Below are positions 8,901 to 17,644 of a stretch of DNA of 47,899 nucleotides, piece after piece. The stretch is from an uncultured Rhodospirillales bacterium (GTDB taxonomy: Bacteria > Pseudomonadota > Alphaproteobacteria > Acetobacterales > Acetobacteraceae): the NCBI GenBank assembly GCA_903844135.1, contig CAIMSN010000021.1, positions 1 to 47,899 of the forward strand. The letters run 5' to 3'. A program made the position numbers and the translations under genes. A model generated the notes under the pieces. That model saw only the letters and a list, made by a program, of their open reading frames with translations, searched no databases and had not been told where the DNA came from. Numbering within the stretch: the first letter of the stretch is position 1; every line of letters starts with the position of its first letter.

Positions 8901-9860
8901 TCAGACCCAGAAGGCGATGCGCGGCCGCGCGCGGACGAACACCCGCCACGAGACCAGCCAGAAAACCGCGCTGTAGCCCAGCGCCGCGCCCCAGATCAGC
9001 AGGCTCGGCGTGGTGCCCAGCAACGGCGCACGCACCACCTCGAGCAGCGGGTCGAACGGGTTGAGCGGCAGCCACCAGCCGCGCGCGCCGAGCTGCGACG
9101 GTTTCCAGATCACCGGCGTCAGGTAGTAGGCGATCTGCATCAGGCTGCCGATGATCGGCGGCACGTCGCGGAACCGGGCGCAGATGGCGCCGAGGAAATA
9201 GCAGGCGGCCGCGCCGTCCAGCAGCCACAGCGCCAGGCCGGGCAGCGACAGCAGCGCGTGCGCGCCCGGCCACAGGCCGTAGATCGCGAACACCGCCAGC
9301 GGCACGATGACGTTGTGGCCCAGCACGATGACGTTGCGCACCACGGTGCGGATCACCTGGACCGTGAAGGGCATGCGCATCGAGCGGATGGTCCGCTCCG
9401 CATTGATGAAGCAGTCGCAGGCCTCGCCGGCCACGCCGCCGATGCCGGCCTGCCACAGGATCAGCGACACCGCCAGGAACGGCAGATAGTCGCGCACCAC
9501 GATGTGGAACAGCATCGCGTACAGCCAGCCCATCGAGGCGACCATCACCGCGCTGGACAAAGTCAGCCAGAACGGACCCAGCGCCGAGCCGCGATAGCGC
9601 AATTTGATGTCGAGCCAGCCGAGCGAGACGCCGAGACGCCAGAGCGCCAGCCCGTCGCGGATGTCGGCGATCGCCGCCTTGTCGCGGGTCTTGCGTCCGA
9701 GGCGCGCATCGATCAGCAATTCCTGCGCGATGCCCTGCTGGCCGCTGGCCATCGCGCCGGGGTGCAGGGCCGCGCGCGTATCCGCCGCCTCGTCCGCAAG
9801 CCCGGTGGTCGTCCGGTCGTGCCGCGACAGACGCTCCGATGCGGATGGCAGCACATTCAT
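8901..9860 (-). CDS. ABC-2 type exporter permease (Wzm/KpsM-like)
   Basis: This is about 319 residues from ATG 9860. A later ATG at 9752 is also possible, since the first 60 residues are hydrophilic. The LKYRYRGSxLGPFW-type motif before the first membrane helix (here [16 protein letters not shown]) and about six membrane segments identify an ABC-2 permease of the polysaccharide export class. The C-terminal [17 protein letters not shown] stretch is also typical. It works as a dimer with the ATPase encoded immediately downstream. The frame stays open to 11711 but that region is antisense to the transglycosylase gene and is not coding. Confidence 0.88.
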   Translation of the reverse strand: MNVLPSASERLSRHDRTTTGLADEAADTRAALHPGAMASGQQGIAQELLIDARLGRKTRDKAAIADIRDGLALWRLGVSLGWLDIKLRYRGSALGPFWLTLSSAVMVASMGWLYAMLFHIVVRDYLPFLAVSLILWQAGIGGVAGEACDCFINAERTIRSMRMPFTVQVIRTVVRNVIVLGHNVIVPLAVFAIYGLWPGAHALLSLPGLALWLLDGAAACYFLGAICARFRDVPPIIGSLMQIAYYLTPVIWKPSQLGARGWWLPLNPFDPLLEVVRAPLLGTTPSLLIWGAALGYSAVFWLVSWRVFVRARPRIAFWV

Positions 9861-10037
9861 CCGGGCGGCGTAGCCGATCCGGCCGCACCGGGCAATGCGA
9901 GAGATCGAGGTGGCCTGGACGATGGATAAAGATCGTCGAACAGGCGGTTGATGTTGCGGTAGAGATGGAGCCGCTGTAATGGCTGCGAGACGGTTCTCGC
10001 CAGGGGCCCGTCCGACCCGCCGGAGACAAAGCCGCCG

Positions 10038-11555
10038 ATGACGCGCCCTGCCCGCCGCCGCGTGCCGACCCTGCGCCGTGCTTCCGCCGCCTGCAAGCGG
10101 TCGTGGCCCTGCCTCGTCTCCTCCTCCCTCCTGCTCACGCTGCTCGCCGCCTGCGCCGAAACTCCGGTGCAGACCGGCGCCGCCATTCCGGTGGTGCAGG
10201 AAGCGGCGAAATACCGCGCCCACGCCCGCAGCTACTATGCGCCGCCCGGCCCGCCGGACGATCCGTGGGGTCCGTATATCGAGGAGGCCTCGAAGAAGTT
10301 CGACGTGCCGGATACCTGGGTCAGGGCGGTGATCGGCCGCGAGTCCGGCGGCCAGCAATTCGCCGCCGACGGCACGCTGATCACCTCCGGCGCCGGCGCG
10401 ATGGGGCTGATGCAGCTTATGGCGCCGACCTACGACGATCTGCGCGCGCAATACAGCCTCGGCGACGACGCGTTCGAGCCGCACGACAACATCATGGCCG
10501 GCACCGCCTACATCCGTCAGATGTACGACATCTACGGCGCGCCCGGCTTTCTCGCCGCCTACAATACCGGCCCGGGCCGGCTCGACGATTTCCTGACCCG
10601 CAACCGGCCGCTGCCGCGCGAGACGCGGCAATACGTCGCCATCATCGGGCCGCAGATTGCCGGGATCTGGCCGAACAGCCGGTCGCAGGCGGATCTGCTG
10701 GTCGCGGCGCGCACCGGATCCGACGTCCGCTACGCCAGCGCGCAGAGCGCCGACCAGACCCATTCGGTCCGGCTGGCCTGGACCCGGCGGCACGATCTGC
10801 AGCAGACCGACGACCAGCCGGTGCAGGTCGCCGAGGCGCCGGCCGGCGGCGGCGACGCCGCGCCGTCCTACATCAGGAACTGGCACAGCCTGCCGGTGGC
10901 CGCTTCCGGCGATGCGACCGGCAGCGGGGGCGTCACCGGGATTGTCATGCCGGTCCAGACCGCTGTAGCGGCACCCGCCTCCTCCGGCGGTGCTGGCAGC
11001 GTCAGTGCCGCCTGGGCGGCGCGCGGCGTTCAGGCTGCCCCCGCAGCGCCGGCCCCTGGAGCGCCAGCCCTTGGCGCGCCGGCTTCGTCCTTCGCGGCCG
11101 CCGCGCCGCAGCGCAACTGGACCCTGGCGCCGACCGAGACCCAGCATGCCGACGCGGTCGAGCCGGGCCTGCCGGAAGCCCCGGTCCGGCTGGCCGCCGC
11201 GGAGATGTCGGCGCCGCGTCGTCCGAGATTCCAACTGGTCCGCCCGGCGATGGCCGAGCCGGCGCCGCTGCTGCGCGAGGCCGGCCGTGCCGGCGGCGCG
11301 CGCAACTGGTCGGTGCAGGTCGGAGCGTTCGGCACCCAGGCGCAGGCCAACCAGGCCGCCGGCGCGGCGCAGTCGCGCGCGCCCAGCCTGTCCGGCGCGC
11401 ATGCCGAGATCGCCGGGATCCGTCAGGGCCGCGGTGGCCGGGTGTATCGCGCCAGGCTCACCGGCCTGTCGCGCGGCGATGCGCTGCAGGCCTGCCAACG
11501 ACTCGCGCGCGGTCGCGGCGATTGCATGGTAGTGTCGCCCGATGCGCGCTCCTGA
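10038..11555 (+). CDS. Lytic transglycosylase lipoprotein with C-terminal SPOR domain
   Basis: This 505-residue envelope protein has an N-terminal signal that ends in a lipobox LAAC with Cys39, so it is probably a lipoprotein. Residues 75-210 form an SLT transglycosylase domain: WVRAVIGRESGG with catalytic Glu102, then GAMGLMQLMAPTYDDLR, GTAYIRQMYD and AAYNTGPGRLDDF. It would cleave the glycan strands of peptidoglycan to 1,6-anhydro ends. A long Ala/Pro-rich linker (about 230-415) leads to a SPOR domain (about 425-500, NWSVQVGAFGTQAQA), which binds denuded glycan at division sites. A shorter paralogue is at 27180. The end overlaps the peroxiredoxin start by 14 bases. Confidence 0.92.
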   Translation: MTRPARRRVPTLRRASAACKRSWPCLVSSSLLLTLLAACAETPVQTGAAIPVVQEAAKYRAHARSYYAPPGPPDDPWGPYIEEASKKFDVPDTWVRAVIGRESGGQQFAADGTLITSGAGAMGLMQLMAPTYDDLRAQYSLGDDAFEPHDNIMAGTAYIRQMYDIYGAPGFLAAYNTGPGRLDDFLTRNRPLPRETRQYVAIIGPQIAGIWPNSRSQADLLVAARTGSDVRYASAQSADQTHSVRLAWTRRHDLQQTDDQPVQVAEAPAGGGDAAPSYIRNWHSLPVAASGDATGSGGVTGIVMPVQTAVAAPASSGGAGSVSAAWAARGVQAAPAAPAPGAPALGAPASSFAAAAPQRNWTLAPTETQHADAVEPGLPEAPVRLAAAEMSAPRRPRFQLVRPAMAEPAPLLREAGRAGGARNWSVQVGAFGTQAQANQAAGAAQSRAPSLSGAHAEIAGIRQGRGGRVYRARLTGLSRGDALQACQRLARGRGDCMVVSPDARS

Positions 11556-12123
11556 TCCACACGCCGTCCTCGCGACGGCCGCCCTCCTGGCTTTCTCCCT
11601 CGGCGCGCCCGGCGCGGCGCGGGCGGCGCTCGAACCGGGCGCGAAGGCACCGGATTTCTCCGCCCGGGCGACGCTGGGCGGCAAGGAATACGACGCCTCG
11701 CTCGCCGCCATGCTGCGCCAGGGACCGGTGGTGCTGTATTTCTATCCCGCCGCCTTCACCTCCGGCTGCACCGTCGAGGCGCATGATTTCGCCGCCGCGA
11801 TGCCGGAGTTCCGCAGTCTCGGCGCCCAGGTGCTGGGGATTTCCGAGGACAAGATCGAGAAGCTGGACCGGTTTTCGGTCAGCGAGTGCCAGAGCAAGTT
11901 CCCGGTCGCCGCCGACAATGACGGCCAGGTGGCGCATGCCTACAAGGCCACCATGCCGGTGTTCTCCGGGTATGCCAGCCGCACGTCCTACGCGATCGCG
12001 CCCGATGGCACGGTCCTGGCCGTCTACAGCGCCCTCAATCCGGACCAGCACGTCTCCAAGATGATGGACGCGATCAAGGCCTACGACCTCAAGACCGGCC
12101 GAGCAGCGACGCCGTCGAACTAG
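11542..12123 (+). CDS. Exported peroxiredoxin (AhpC/TSA, Bcp-like)
   Basis: This 193-residue protein has a signal peptide (residues 1-28, cleavage near AARA-A), so it is periplasmic. The thioredoxin-fold peroxiredoxin motif is P69-x3-T73-x2-C76 (PAAFTSGCTVEA), giving peroxidatic Cys76. There is no cysteine five residues further on, as in classical Bcp/PrxQ. The only other cysteine in the mature part is Cys116 (SECQSKF), a candidate resolving residue; otherwise it is a 1-Cys enzyme. It reduces H2O2 or organic peroxides. It overlaps the transglycosylase gene and is probably translationally coupled to it. Confidence 0.9.
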   Translation: MRAPDPHAVLATAALLAFSLGAPGAARAALEPGAKAPDFSARATLGGKEYDASLAAMLRQGPVVLYFYPAAFTSGCTVEAHDFAAAMPEFRSLGAQVLGISEDKIEKLDRFSVSECQSKFPVAADNDGQVAHAYKATMPVFSGYASRTSYAIAPDGTVLAVYSALNPDQHVSKMMDAIKAYDLKTGRAATPSN

Positions 12124-12145
12124 GACCGGTCCAGGCGGAGGCGTG

Positions 12146-12328
12146 TCACGAGCGCTGCGATTCCGCGCCGTCCTCGGCATCCTGAATTTCCTGTCGCGTC
12201 GGCGCCCTGCGGCTGCGCGGCACCACCGGTCTGACCGGCACCCTGAGGGTGGCGCGGTGAATCGGCGGCGGCGTATCGGATGGCGGGACGGACGTAGCGG
12301 GTCTTGGATCGTTCTCGACGATATGCAT
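12146..12328 (-). CDS. Possible small disordered protein, function unknown
   Basis: This 60-residue ORF is the best candidate in the 319-base gap between the peroxiredoxin and the prolyl oligopeptidase genes (12124-12442). It starts at ATG 12328 with GGGGA 8 nt upstream and ends 22 bases from the peroxiredoxin stop. The protein is rich in Pro, Arg, Thr and Ser, with PPIHRATLRVPVRPVVPRSR in the middle and an acidic EIQDAEDGAESQ end. It has no membrane segment or known domain. Support is only the ribosome-binding site, the position and plausible codon use. No other convincing gene is seen in this gap. Confidence 0.4.
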   Translation of the reverse strand: MHIVENDPRPATSVPPSDTPPPIHRATLRVPVRPVVPRSRRAPTRQEIQDAEDGAESQRS

Positions 12329-12442
12329 CGGATTGTTCCCCGAACGGGTTTGCTCCCGAAGCCATGACGCAGCGTCGGGCTGTGCGTTCCGGTCCGGATC
12401 GGTCACCATTCGGGGATCAAGCCGCCATCCGCCGGAGCGCCC

Positions 12443-14635
12443 ATGCGATCGATCGTCCCCATCCTGCCCAGCGTTTTCCTGCTCGCAATCTTCGTGATCG
12501 ATCCGGCGCTGGCGCGCGATCCGACCGCGTCGGCGGCCGCCGTGAGACCGGTGGTCGACCGCTATCACGGCGTGGCGGTCACCGACCCGTATCGCTGGCT
12601 CGAGGACGGCACCGCGCCGGAGGTGCAGGCCTGGTCGGCGGCGCAGAACGCGCGCAGCCGCGCCTATCTCGACCATCTGCCGCAGCGCGAGCTGCTCTAT
12701 CGCCGCATCCTCTCGCTCACGGTGCAGGGCTCGCCCTCGTATCGCGACCTGGTGCAGTCGGGCGGCACGCTGTTCGCCCTGGCGACGCAGCCGCCGAAGC
12801 AGCAGCCGCTGGTGCTGGCGATGGGCCGCGATGCCGATCCGAAGCATGGCCATCCGGTGGTCGATCCGAACGCGATCGACCCGGCCGGCCAGACCGCGAT
12901 CGACTGGTACGTCCCCTCGCCGGACGGCAGGCTGGTCGCCGCTTCCCTGTCGCGCAACGGCAGCGAGGACGGCACCGTCCACGTGTTCGAGACCGCGACC
13001 GGCCGCGATACCGGCGAGAGCGTGCCGCGCGCGCAATATCCCACCGCCGGCGGCAGCCTGGCCTGGAAGGCGGACTCGTCCGGCTTCTGGTACACCCGCT
13101 ATCCGGGGGACGATCGGCCGGAGGCGGACCGGCATTTCTTCCAGCAGGTGTTCTATCATAGGCTGCACGCCGATCCGGCCGCGGACATCTACGTCGCCGG
13201 CAAGGATTTTCCCCGCATCGCCGAGGTCGCGCTGGATTCGAGCCAGAGCCCGCATGCGGTGATGATGTCGGTCGCCAACGGCGATGGCGGCGCCTTCTCG
13301 CAATACGTGATCGACCAGGCGAGCGGGCAGGTGGCCCGGATCAGCACCGACGCGGACAAGGTGGTCGCCGCCTCGGTGGGCCCGGACGACAGGGTCTATC
13401 TGGTGTCCCGCCAGGGCGCGCCGCACGGCAGGCTGCTGGCGCTGTCGCTGTCGGACGCGCTGCACCAGACCGCGCCGCTGGCCCATGCGCGGCTGCTGGT
13501 CGCGGAAGGCGACGGCGTGCTGGAGGGCGGTGGCGAGTTCGGCGGCAAGGCGGTGATCGTCACGCCGAAGGCGCTATACCTGCGCGAACTGGTCGGCGGC
13601 CCGTCGCGGGTGAACGTGTTCGGCCACGACGGCAAGCCGGCCGGCACGATGCCGTTGCCGGCGATCAGCGCCGCCAGCGAGCTGGAACCGACCGGCGACG
13701 GCTATCTGCTGGTCGCGGTGCAGAGCTATCTGTCGCCGCAGCGCATCGTGCGGTTCGACGAGGCGACCGCGACCGTCGCCGACACCAGCCTGGACTCCAC
13801 CAGCCCGATCGATTTCTCCGACGCCGAGGTGGTGCGCACGTTCGCAGTCTCGAAGGACGGCACCCGGGTGCCGATGAACATCATCCGCAAGCGCGGCATG
13901 AAGGCGGACGGCACCAACCCGACCCTGCTCTACGGCTATGGCGGCTACGGCGTCTCCGAGCAGCCGCGCTTCGTCGGCGCGCAGGTGCGCACCTGGCTGG
14001 ATGCCGGCGGGGTCTATGTCGACACCAACCTGCGCGGCGGCGGCGAATATGGCGAGGCCTGGCACGCGCAGGGCGCGCTGACCCACAAGCAGAACGTGTT
14101 CGACGATTTCCTGGCCGCGGCGCACAAGCTGGTCGCCGACCGGATCACCGCGCCGGCGCATCTGGCGATCGTAGGCGGCAGCAACGGCGGCCTGCTGATG
14201 GGTGCGGCGCTGACACAGGAGCCGTCGGAATTCCGCGCCGTCGTCTCGCTGGTCGGCATCTACGACATGATGCGCATCGAGCTGGACCCGAACGGCGCGT
14301 TCAACCGGACCGAGTTCGGCAGCGTGACCGATCCGGACCAGTTCAAGGCGATGCTGGCCTATTCGCCCTATCAGGCGGTCAGAGACGGGGTGCGCTATCC
14401 GGCGGTCTACATGGCCACCGGCACGCATGACGGTCGGGTCAATCCGGCGCAGTCGCGCAAGATGATCGCCAGACTACAGGCGGCCACCGGATCGGGCCGG
14501 CCGGTGTATCTGTCGATCAGCGACAAGGCGGGGCACGGGATCGGCAGCGCGCTGACCGTCAAGATCGCGCAGCAGGCGGATACCGAGGCGTTCCTGTTCG
14601 ACCAGCTCGGCATGAAACTGCCAGGCACGCCGTGA
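12443..14635 (+). CDS. Prolyl oligopeptidase (peptidase family S9A), exported
   Basis: This 730-residue protein has a signal peptide (about 1-24, DPALARD), so it is periplasmic or secreted. After the DPYRWLEDG motif typical of the family comes a seven-bladed propeller (about 80-430) and a C-terminal alpha/beta-hydrolase. The catalytic triad is visible: Ser580 in GGSNGGLL, Asp663 in GTHDGRVNP and His698 in GHGIGS. The spacing matches the family. It cleaves short peptides after proline. GGYGVSEQP and RGGGEYGEAWH are further S9A signatures. It is transcribed alone, convergent with the entericidin gene, with a strong hairpin between them. Confidence 0.95.
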   Translation: MRSIVPILPSVFLLAIFVIDPALARDPTASAAAVRPVVDRYHGVAVTDPYRWLEDGTAPEVQAWSAAQNARSRAYLDHLPQRELLYRRILSLTVQGSPSYRDLVQSGGTLFALATQPPKQQPLVLAMGRDADPKHGHPVVDPNAIDPAGQTAIDWYVPSPDGRLVAASLSRNGSEDGTVHVFETATGRDTGESVPRAQYPTAGGSLAWKADSSGFWYTRYPGDDRPEADRHFFQQVFYHRLHADPAADIYVAGKDFPRIAEVALDSSQSPHAVMMSVANGDGGAFSQYVIDQASGQVARISTDADKVVAASVGPDDRVYLVSRQGAPHGRLLALSLSDALHQTAPLAHARLLVAEGDGVLEGGGEFGGKAVIVTPKALYLRELVGGPSRVNVFGHDGKPAGTMPLPAISAASELEPTGDGYLLVAVQSYLSPQRIVRFDEATATVADTSLDSTSPIDFSDAEVVRTFAVSKDGTRVPMNIIRKRGMKADGTNPTLLYGYGGYGVSEQPRFVGAQVRTWLDAGGVYVDTNLRGGGEYGEAWHAQGALTHKQNVFDDFLAAAHKLVADRITAPAHLAIVGGSNGGLLMGAALTQEPSEFRAVVSLVGIYDMMRIELDPNGAFNRTEFGSVTDPDQFKAMLAYSPYQAVRDGVRYPAVYMATGTHDGRVNPAQSRKMIARLQAATGSGRPVYLSISDKAGHGIGSALTVKIAQQADTEAFLFDQLGMKLPGTP

Positions 14636-14643
14636 GGACGGGA

Positions 14644-14668
14644 AGGCCGGAGCGCATGGCTCCGGCCT
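14644..14668. terminator. Bidirectional terminator between prolyl oligopeptidase and entericidin genes
   Basis: A perfect 10-bp inverted repeat (AGGCCGGAGC / GCTCCGGCCT) with a 5-nt loop sits in the 39-base gap between two convergent genes. It starts 8 bases after one stop and ends 6 bases before the other. There is no T-run on the plus side, but position and stability fit a shared terminator. Confidence 0.6.
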
Positions 14669-14674
14669 GGATGG

Positions 14675-14863
14675 TCAGTGGGTGGCGAGACCGGTGTTGC
14701 TGGTCACGGCCTTCTGCGTCGCGACCGCGCCCTTCGAGACGTCGTGCCCGACCGCGGACGCATCCTGGCCCATGCCGGTGACGGTATTGCAGGCCGACAG
14801 GCCGACGGTGGCGGCAGAGAGCAGGCCGACGGTGGCGAGAACGCGGCAGGTTGCGGTGATCAT
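14675..14863 (-). CDS. Entericidin A/B family lipoprotein
   Basis: This 62-residue protein has a signal peptide and a lipobox LSAC, followed by the family hallmark CNTVTGMGQDASAVGHDVSKGA. Entericidins are small cell-envelope lipoproteins. In E. coli EcnA/EcnB act as an antidote/toxin pair linked to lysis in stationary phase. Here there is a single gene, as in many alphaproteobacteria, so a paired toxin-antidote role is not supported. The start is ATG 14863. It is divergent from the iron-transport operon. Confidence 0.9.
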   Translation of the reverse strand: MITATCRVLATVGLLSAATVGLSACNTVTGMGQDASAVGHDVSKGAVATQKAVTSNTGLATH

Positions 14864-15008
14864 GGCGAAGGGTCTCCGTTAAGTGAGTGTGCGACAAAAC
14901 GGCATCGATATGGTCAAGGTTGCAGGAGGGAGGAGGCAGCGTCGGTCTGTGGCGAAAAAGTAACATGATGATCCGGCCATGCCGGTTTGACGCTCCTGGC
15001 CCCTGAAG

Positions 15009-15025
15009 TTAAGAATAACTCGCAA
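15009..15025. promoter_or_regulatory. Possible Fur-type box upstream of iron ABC operon
   Basis: TTAAGAATAACTCGCAA lies 21 bases before the start codon of the ferric-iron binding-protein gene. Its central 15 bases match the palindromic 7-1-7 Fur pattern TGAGAATnATTCTCA at 11 of 14 positions on this strand. In alphaproteobacteria iron genes may instead be controlled by Irr or RirA, so the regulator is an inference. Confidence 0.4.
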
Positions 15026-15045
15026 ACTCAAGCGAGCCATCATCC

Positions 15046-16077
15046 ATGCGTTCCATTTCCCTGCGCCCGATAACCGCCCTGTCGCTCTGCCGCGCTCTGG
15101 TCGCTTCGGCCGGGCTGGCGGCGCTGACGGCCGGGGCGGCCTCGGCCGAGACGCTGACGCTGTACTGCGCACAGCACCAGCAGATGGTCGACCAGATCAC
15201 CGCCGGCTTCACCAAGCACACCGGAATCAAGGTCCGTACCCGCTACGGCGAGGCGCCGGAGATCGCCAGTCAGATCGTCCAGGAAGGCAAGGCGTCGCCG
15301 GCCGACGTCTACTTCACCGAGAACTCGCCCGAATTGGTGCTGCTCGACGAGAAGGGCCTGCTGGCCCCGGTCGACGCCAAGACGCTGACAAAGGTGCCGT
15401 CCAGGTTCAACGCCGAGGACGGCAATTGGCTCGGCGTGCTGGCGCGCGAGAACGTGCTGACCTACGACCCGAAGCTGATCGACGCCGCGAAGCTGCCGGC
15501 GTCGCTGATGGATCTCGCCGGACCGGACTGGAAGGGCAAGGTCGCGATCGCGCCGACCGACGCCGACTTCCTGCCGCTGGTCGAGGCGGTCGTGAAGCTG
15601 AAAGGGCGGCCCGCGGCGCTGGACTGGCTCCGGGGCCTCAAGGCCAACGCGCAGCTCTTCGACGACGACGAGGCGGTGGTGGCCGCGGTCGACCGCGGCG
15701 CCGTCGCCACCGGCATCATCAACAACTATTACTGGGCCCGGCTGCATCAGGAGAAGGGCGACGCCACGGTCGCCGCGATCCATCATTTCGGCGGCAAGGA
15801 TGTCGGCGGCCTGATCAACGTTTCCGGCGCGGCGGTGCTGAAATCCTCCAAGCACCAGGCGGCGGGGCAGAAATTCCTCGCCTTCCTGGTCAGCCAGCCG
15901 GTCCAGGCGCTGCTCGGCGCTGGCGACGTCGATTTCGAATATCCGCTGGCCGACGGGGTGAAGGCCAATCCGATCCTGACGCCGTTCGACAAACTCGATC
16001 CGCCGGCGATCTCGATCAAGGATCTGGGCGACGACCAGGATGCGGCCAAGCTGCTGCGCGAGGCCGGGCTGCTCTGA
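15046..16077 (+). CDS. Fe(III) ABC transporter, periplasmic binding protein (FbpA-like)
   Basis: This 343-residue protein has a signal peptide (cleavage near AASA-E35). The mature N-terminus (LTLYCAQHQQMVDQITAGFTKHTGIKV) and the adjacent tyrosines Tyr228-Tyr229 in INNYYWARL match the class of ferric-iron binding proteins typified by FbpA/FutA, where paired tyrosines ligate Fe3+. It delivers iron to the permease encoded next. The permease frame begins within its last codons (CTGA overlap at 16074). A possible Fur box precedes it. Confidence 0.92.
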   Translation: MRSISLRPITALSLCRALVASAGLAALTAGAASAETLTLYCAQHQQMVDQITAGFTKHTGIKVRTRYGEAPEIASQIVQEGKASPADVYFTENSPELVLLDEKGLLAPVDAKTLTKVPSRFNAEDGNWLGVLARENVLTYDPKLIDAAKLPASLMDLAGPDWKGKVAIAPTDADFLPLVEAVVKLKGRPAALDWLRGLKANAQLFDDDEAVVAAVDRGAVATGIINNYYWARLHQEKGDATVAAIHHFGGKDVGGLINVSGAAVLKSSKHQAAGQKFLAFLVSQPVQALLGAGDVDFEYPLADGVKANPILTPFDKLDPPAISIKDLGDDQDAAKLLREAGLL

Positions 16078-17639
16078 ACCGGACCCGCCTCGGGCGGCGC
16101 CCGGGGGCGCCGCCGGCCCTGCTGCTGGCGGCCGGCGCCGCCGCGAGCATCGTGCTGCTGCCGCTGCTGCTGACCGTGTGGCAGGCGCTGCAGGCGCATG
16201 ACGTGCCGGCGCTGCTCTGGCGTCCGCTGGTCGGCGAGCTCCTGCTCGACACCATCGGACTGGCGGCGGCGACGGTGGCGCTGACCGCGACCGTCGGCAC
16301 GTTGTGCGCCTGGCTGGTCGAGCGCACCGACCTGCCGGGGCGGGGCGTGTTCGCGGTGCTGGCCGCCGTGCCGCTGGCGATCCCGCCTTTCATCACCAGC
16401 TACGCCTGGGTCTCGCTCAGCAGCGGGCTGCAGGACTTCCTCGGCGCGCTGATCGTGGTCGGGTCGGCCTACATGCCGCTGGTCTATCTGCCGGTCGCCG
16501 CCGCCCTGCGCGGCATGGATCCGTCGATCGAGGAGACCGGGCGGGTGCTGGGTCTCGGGCCGGTCGCCTGCTTCGCGCGGCTGGTGCTGCCGCAGCTCCG
16601 GCCGGCTCTGTTCGGCGGCATGCTGCTGGTGACTCTGAACGTGCTGGTCGAGTTCGGCGCCTTCGCCCTGCTCAGGTTCCGCACCTTCACCACGGTGCTG
16701 TACGGCCAGTACCGCACCGGCCTGACCGGGCCGGACACCGCGCTGCTGGCGACGGTGCTGATCGTCCTGTGCCTGTTCTGCGTGGTGCTCGAGCTGAAGG
16801 TGCGTGGCGGCGCCGCCTATGCCTCTCTCACCAGGGGCGCGGCGCGTCCCGCCAGCCGCTACCGGCTCGGCCTGCTGCGACTTCCCGCCATGGCCTTCTT
16901 CAGTGGCCTGGCGATCGCCACGATCGGCGTGCCGCTGGGCATGATCGGGTTCTGGCTCACCCGGCACAACCAGGCCGCCACGGCGGCGGTCGGCGTGTCC
17001 TGGCCGGCGCTGGCGGATGCGACGCTCGGGTCGCTGTCCCTGGCGCTGGGCGGCGCGCTGGCGACGCTGCTGCTGGCGCTGCCGCTCGGCTTCCTGGCGG
17101 TGCGTTTTCCAGGGCGCGCCGCGACGCTGCTGGAGCGCACCGCCACTCTCGGCCAGGGCGTGCCCGGGATCGTGGTGGCGCTGGCGCTGGTGACGCTGGC
17201 GCTGCGGGTGCTGACGCCGCTCTACCAGAGCGCGCCGCTGCTGATCGTCGCCTACGCGATCCTGTTCCTGCCGCTGGCGCTGGTCAGCGTGCGCGCCGCG
17301 TTCGCCCAGGCGCAGCGCAAGCTGGAGGATGCCGGCCGGTCGCTGGGGCTGGGACCGCTGTCGGTCGCGCTCCGGATCGTGCTGCCGCTGGCCGCACCCG
17401 GGCTCGGGGCGGCCGGCGCGCTGGTGTTCGTCGCCGTCACCACCGAGCTCACCACCACGCTGCTGCTGGCGCCGATCGGCACCCAGACCCTGGCGACCCA
17501 GGTGTGGGCCGACACCACCACCCTGGCGTTCGCCGCGGCGGCGCCGTATGCGGCGACCATGCTGGCGCTGTCCCTCTGCTCGACCTGGATCCTGGCCCGC
17601 CGCTTCGGCCGTACCGCCGCGTCCGCAGGCCTCGGCTGA
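16074..17639 (+). CDS. Fe(III) ABC transporter permease (FbpB-like, two fused permease domains)
   Basis: About 521 residues with roughly twelve membrane helices. Two binding-protein-dependent permease domains are fused in one chain, as in FbpB. Each has the ATPase-contacting EAA-type loop: EETGRVLGLGPVACFARLVLP and EDAGRSLGLGPLSVALRIVLP. It moves Fe3+ across the inner membrane. The start is a problem: between the binding-protein stop and the first membrane helix there is no in-frame ATG, GTG or TTG. The best candidate is CTG 16074, which overlaps the upstream stop as CTGA with GAGG about 10 nt before it. A GTG further in would delete part of helix 1. Confidence 0.9.
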   Translation: MNRTRLGRRPGAPPALLLAAGAAASIVLLPLLLTVWQALQAHDVPALLWRPLVGELLLDTIGLAAATVALTATVGTLCAWLVERTDLPGRGVFAVLAAVPLAIPPFITSYAWVSLSSGLQDFLGALIVVGSAYMPLVYLPVAAALRGMDPSIEETGRVLGLGPVACFARLVLPQLRPALFGGMLLVTLNVLVEFGAFALLRFRTFTTVLYGQYRTGLTGPDTALLATVLIVLCLFCVVLELKVRGGAAYASLTRGAARPASRYRLGLLRLPAMAFFSGLAIATIGVPLGMIGFWLTRHNQAATAAVGVSWPALADATLGSLSLALGGALATLLLALPLGFLAVRFPGRAATLLERTATLGQGVPGIVVALALVTLALRVLTPLYQSAPLLIVAYAILFLPLALVSVRAAFAQAQRKLEDAGRSLGLGPLSVALRIVLPLAAPGLGAAGALVFVAVTTELTTTLLLAPIGTQTLATQVWADTTTLAFAAAAPYAATMLALSLCSTWILARRFGRTAASAGLG

Positions 17640-17644
17640 GCGGC

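Noticed and set aside
14675-14863. Entericidin toxin-antidote pair
   Set aside because: Only one entericidin-like gene is present, with no second small lipoprotein gene beside it.
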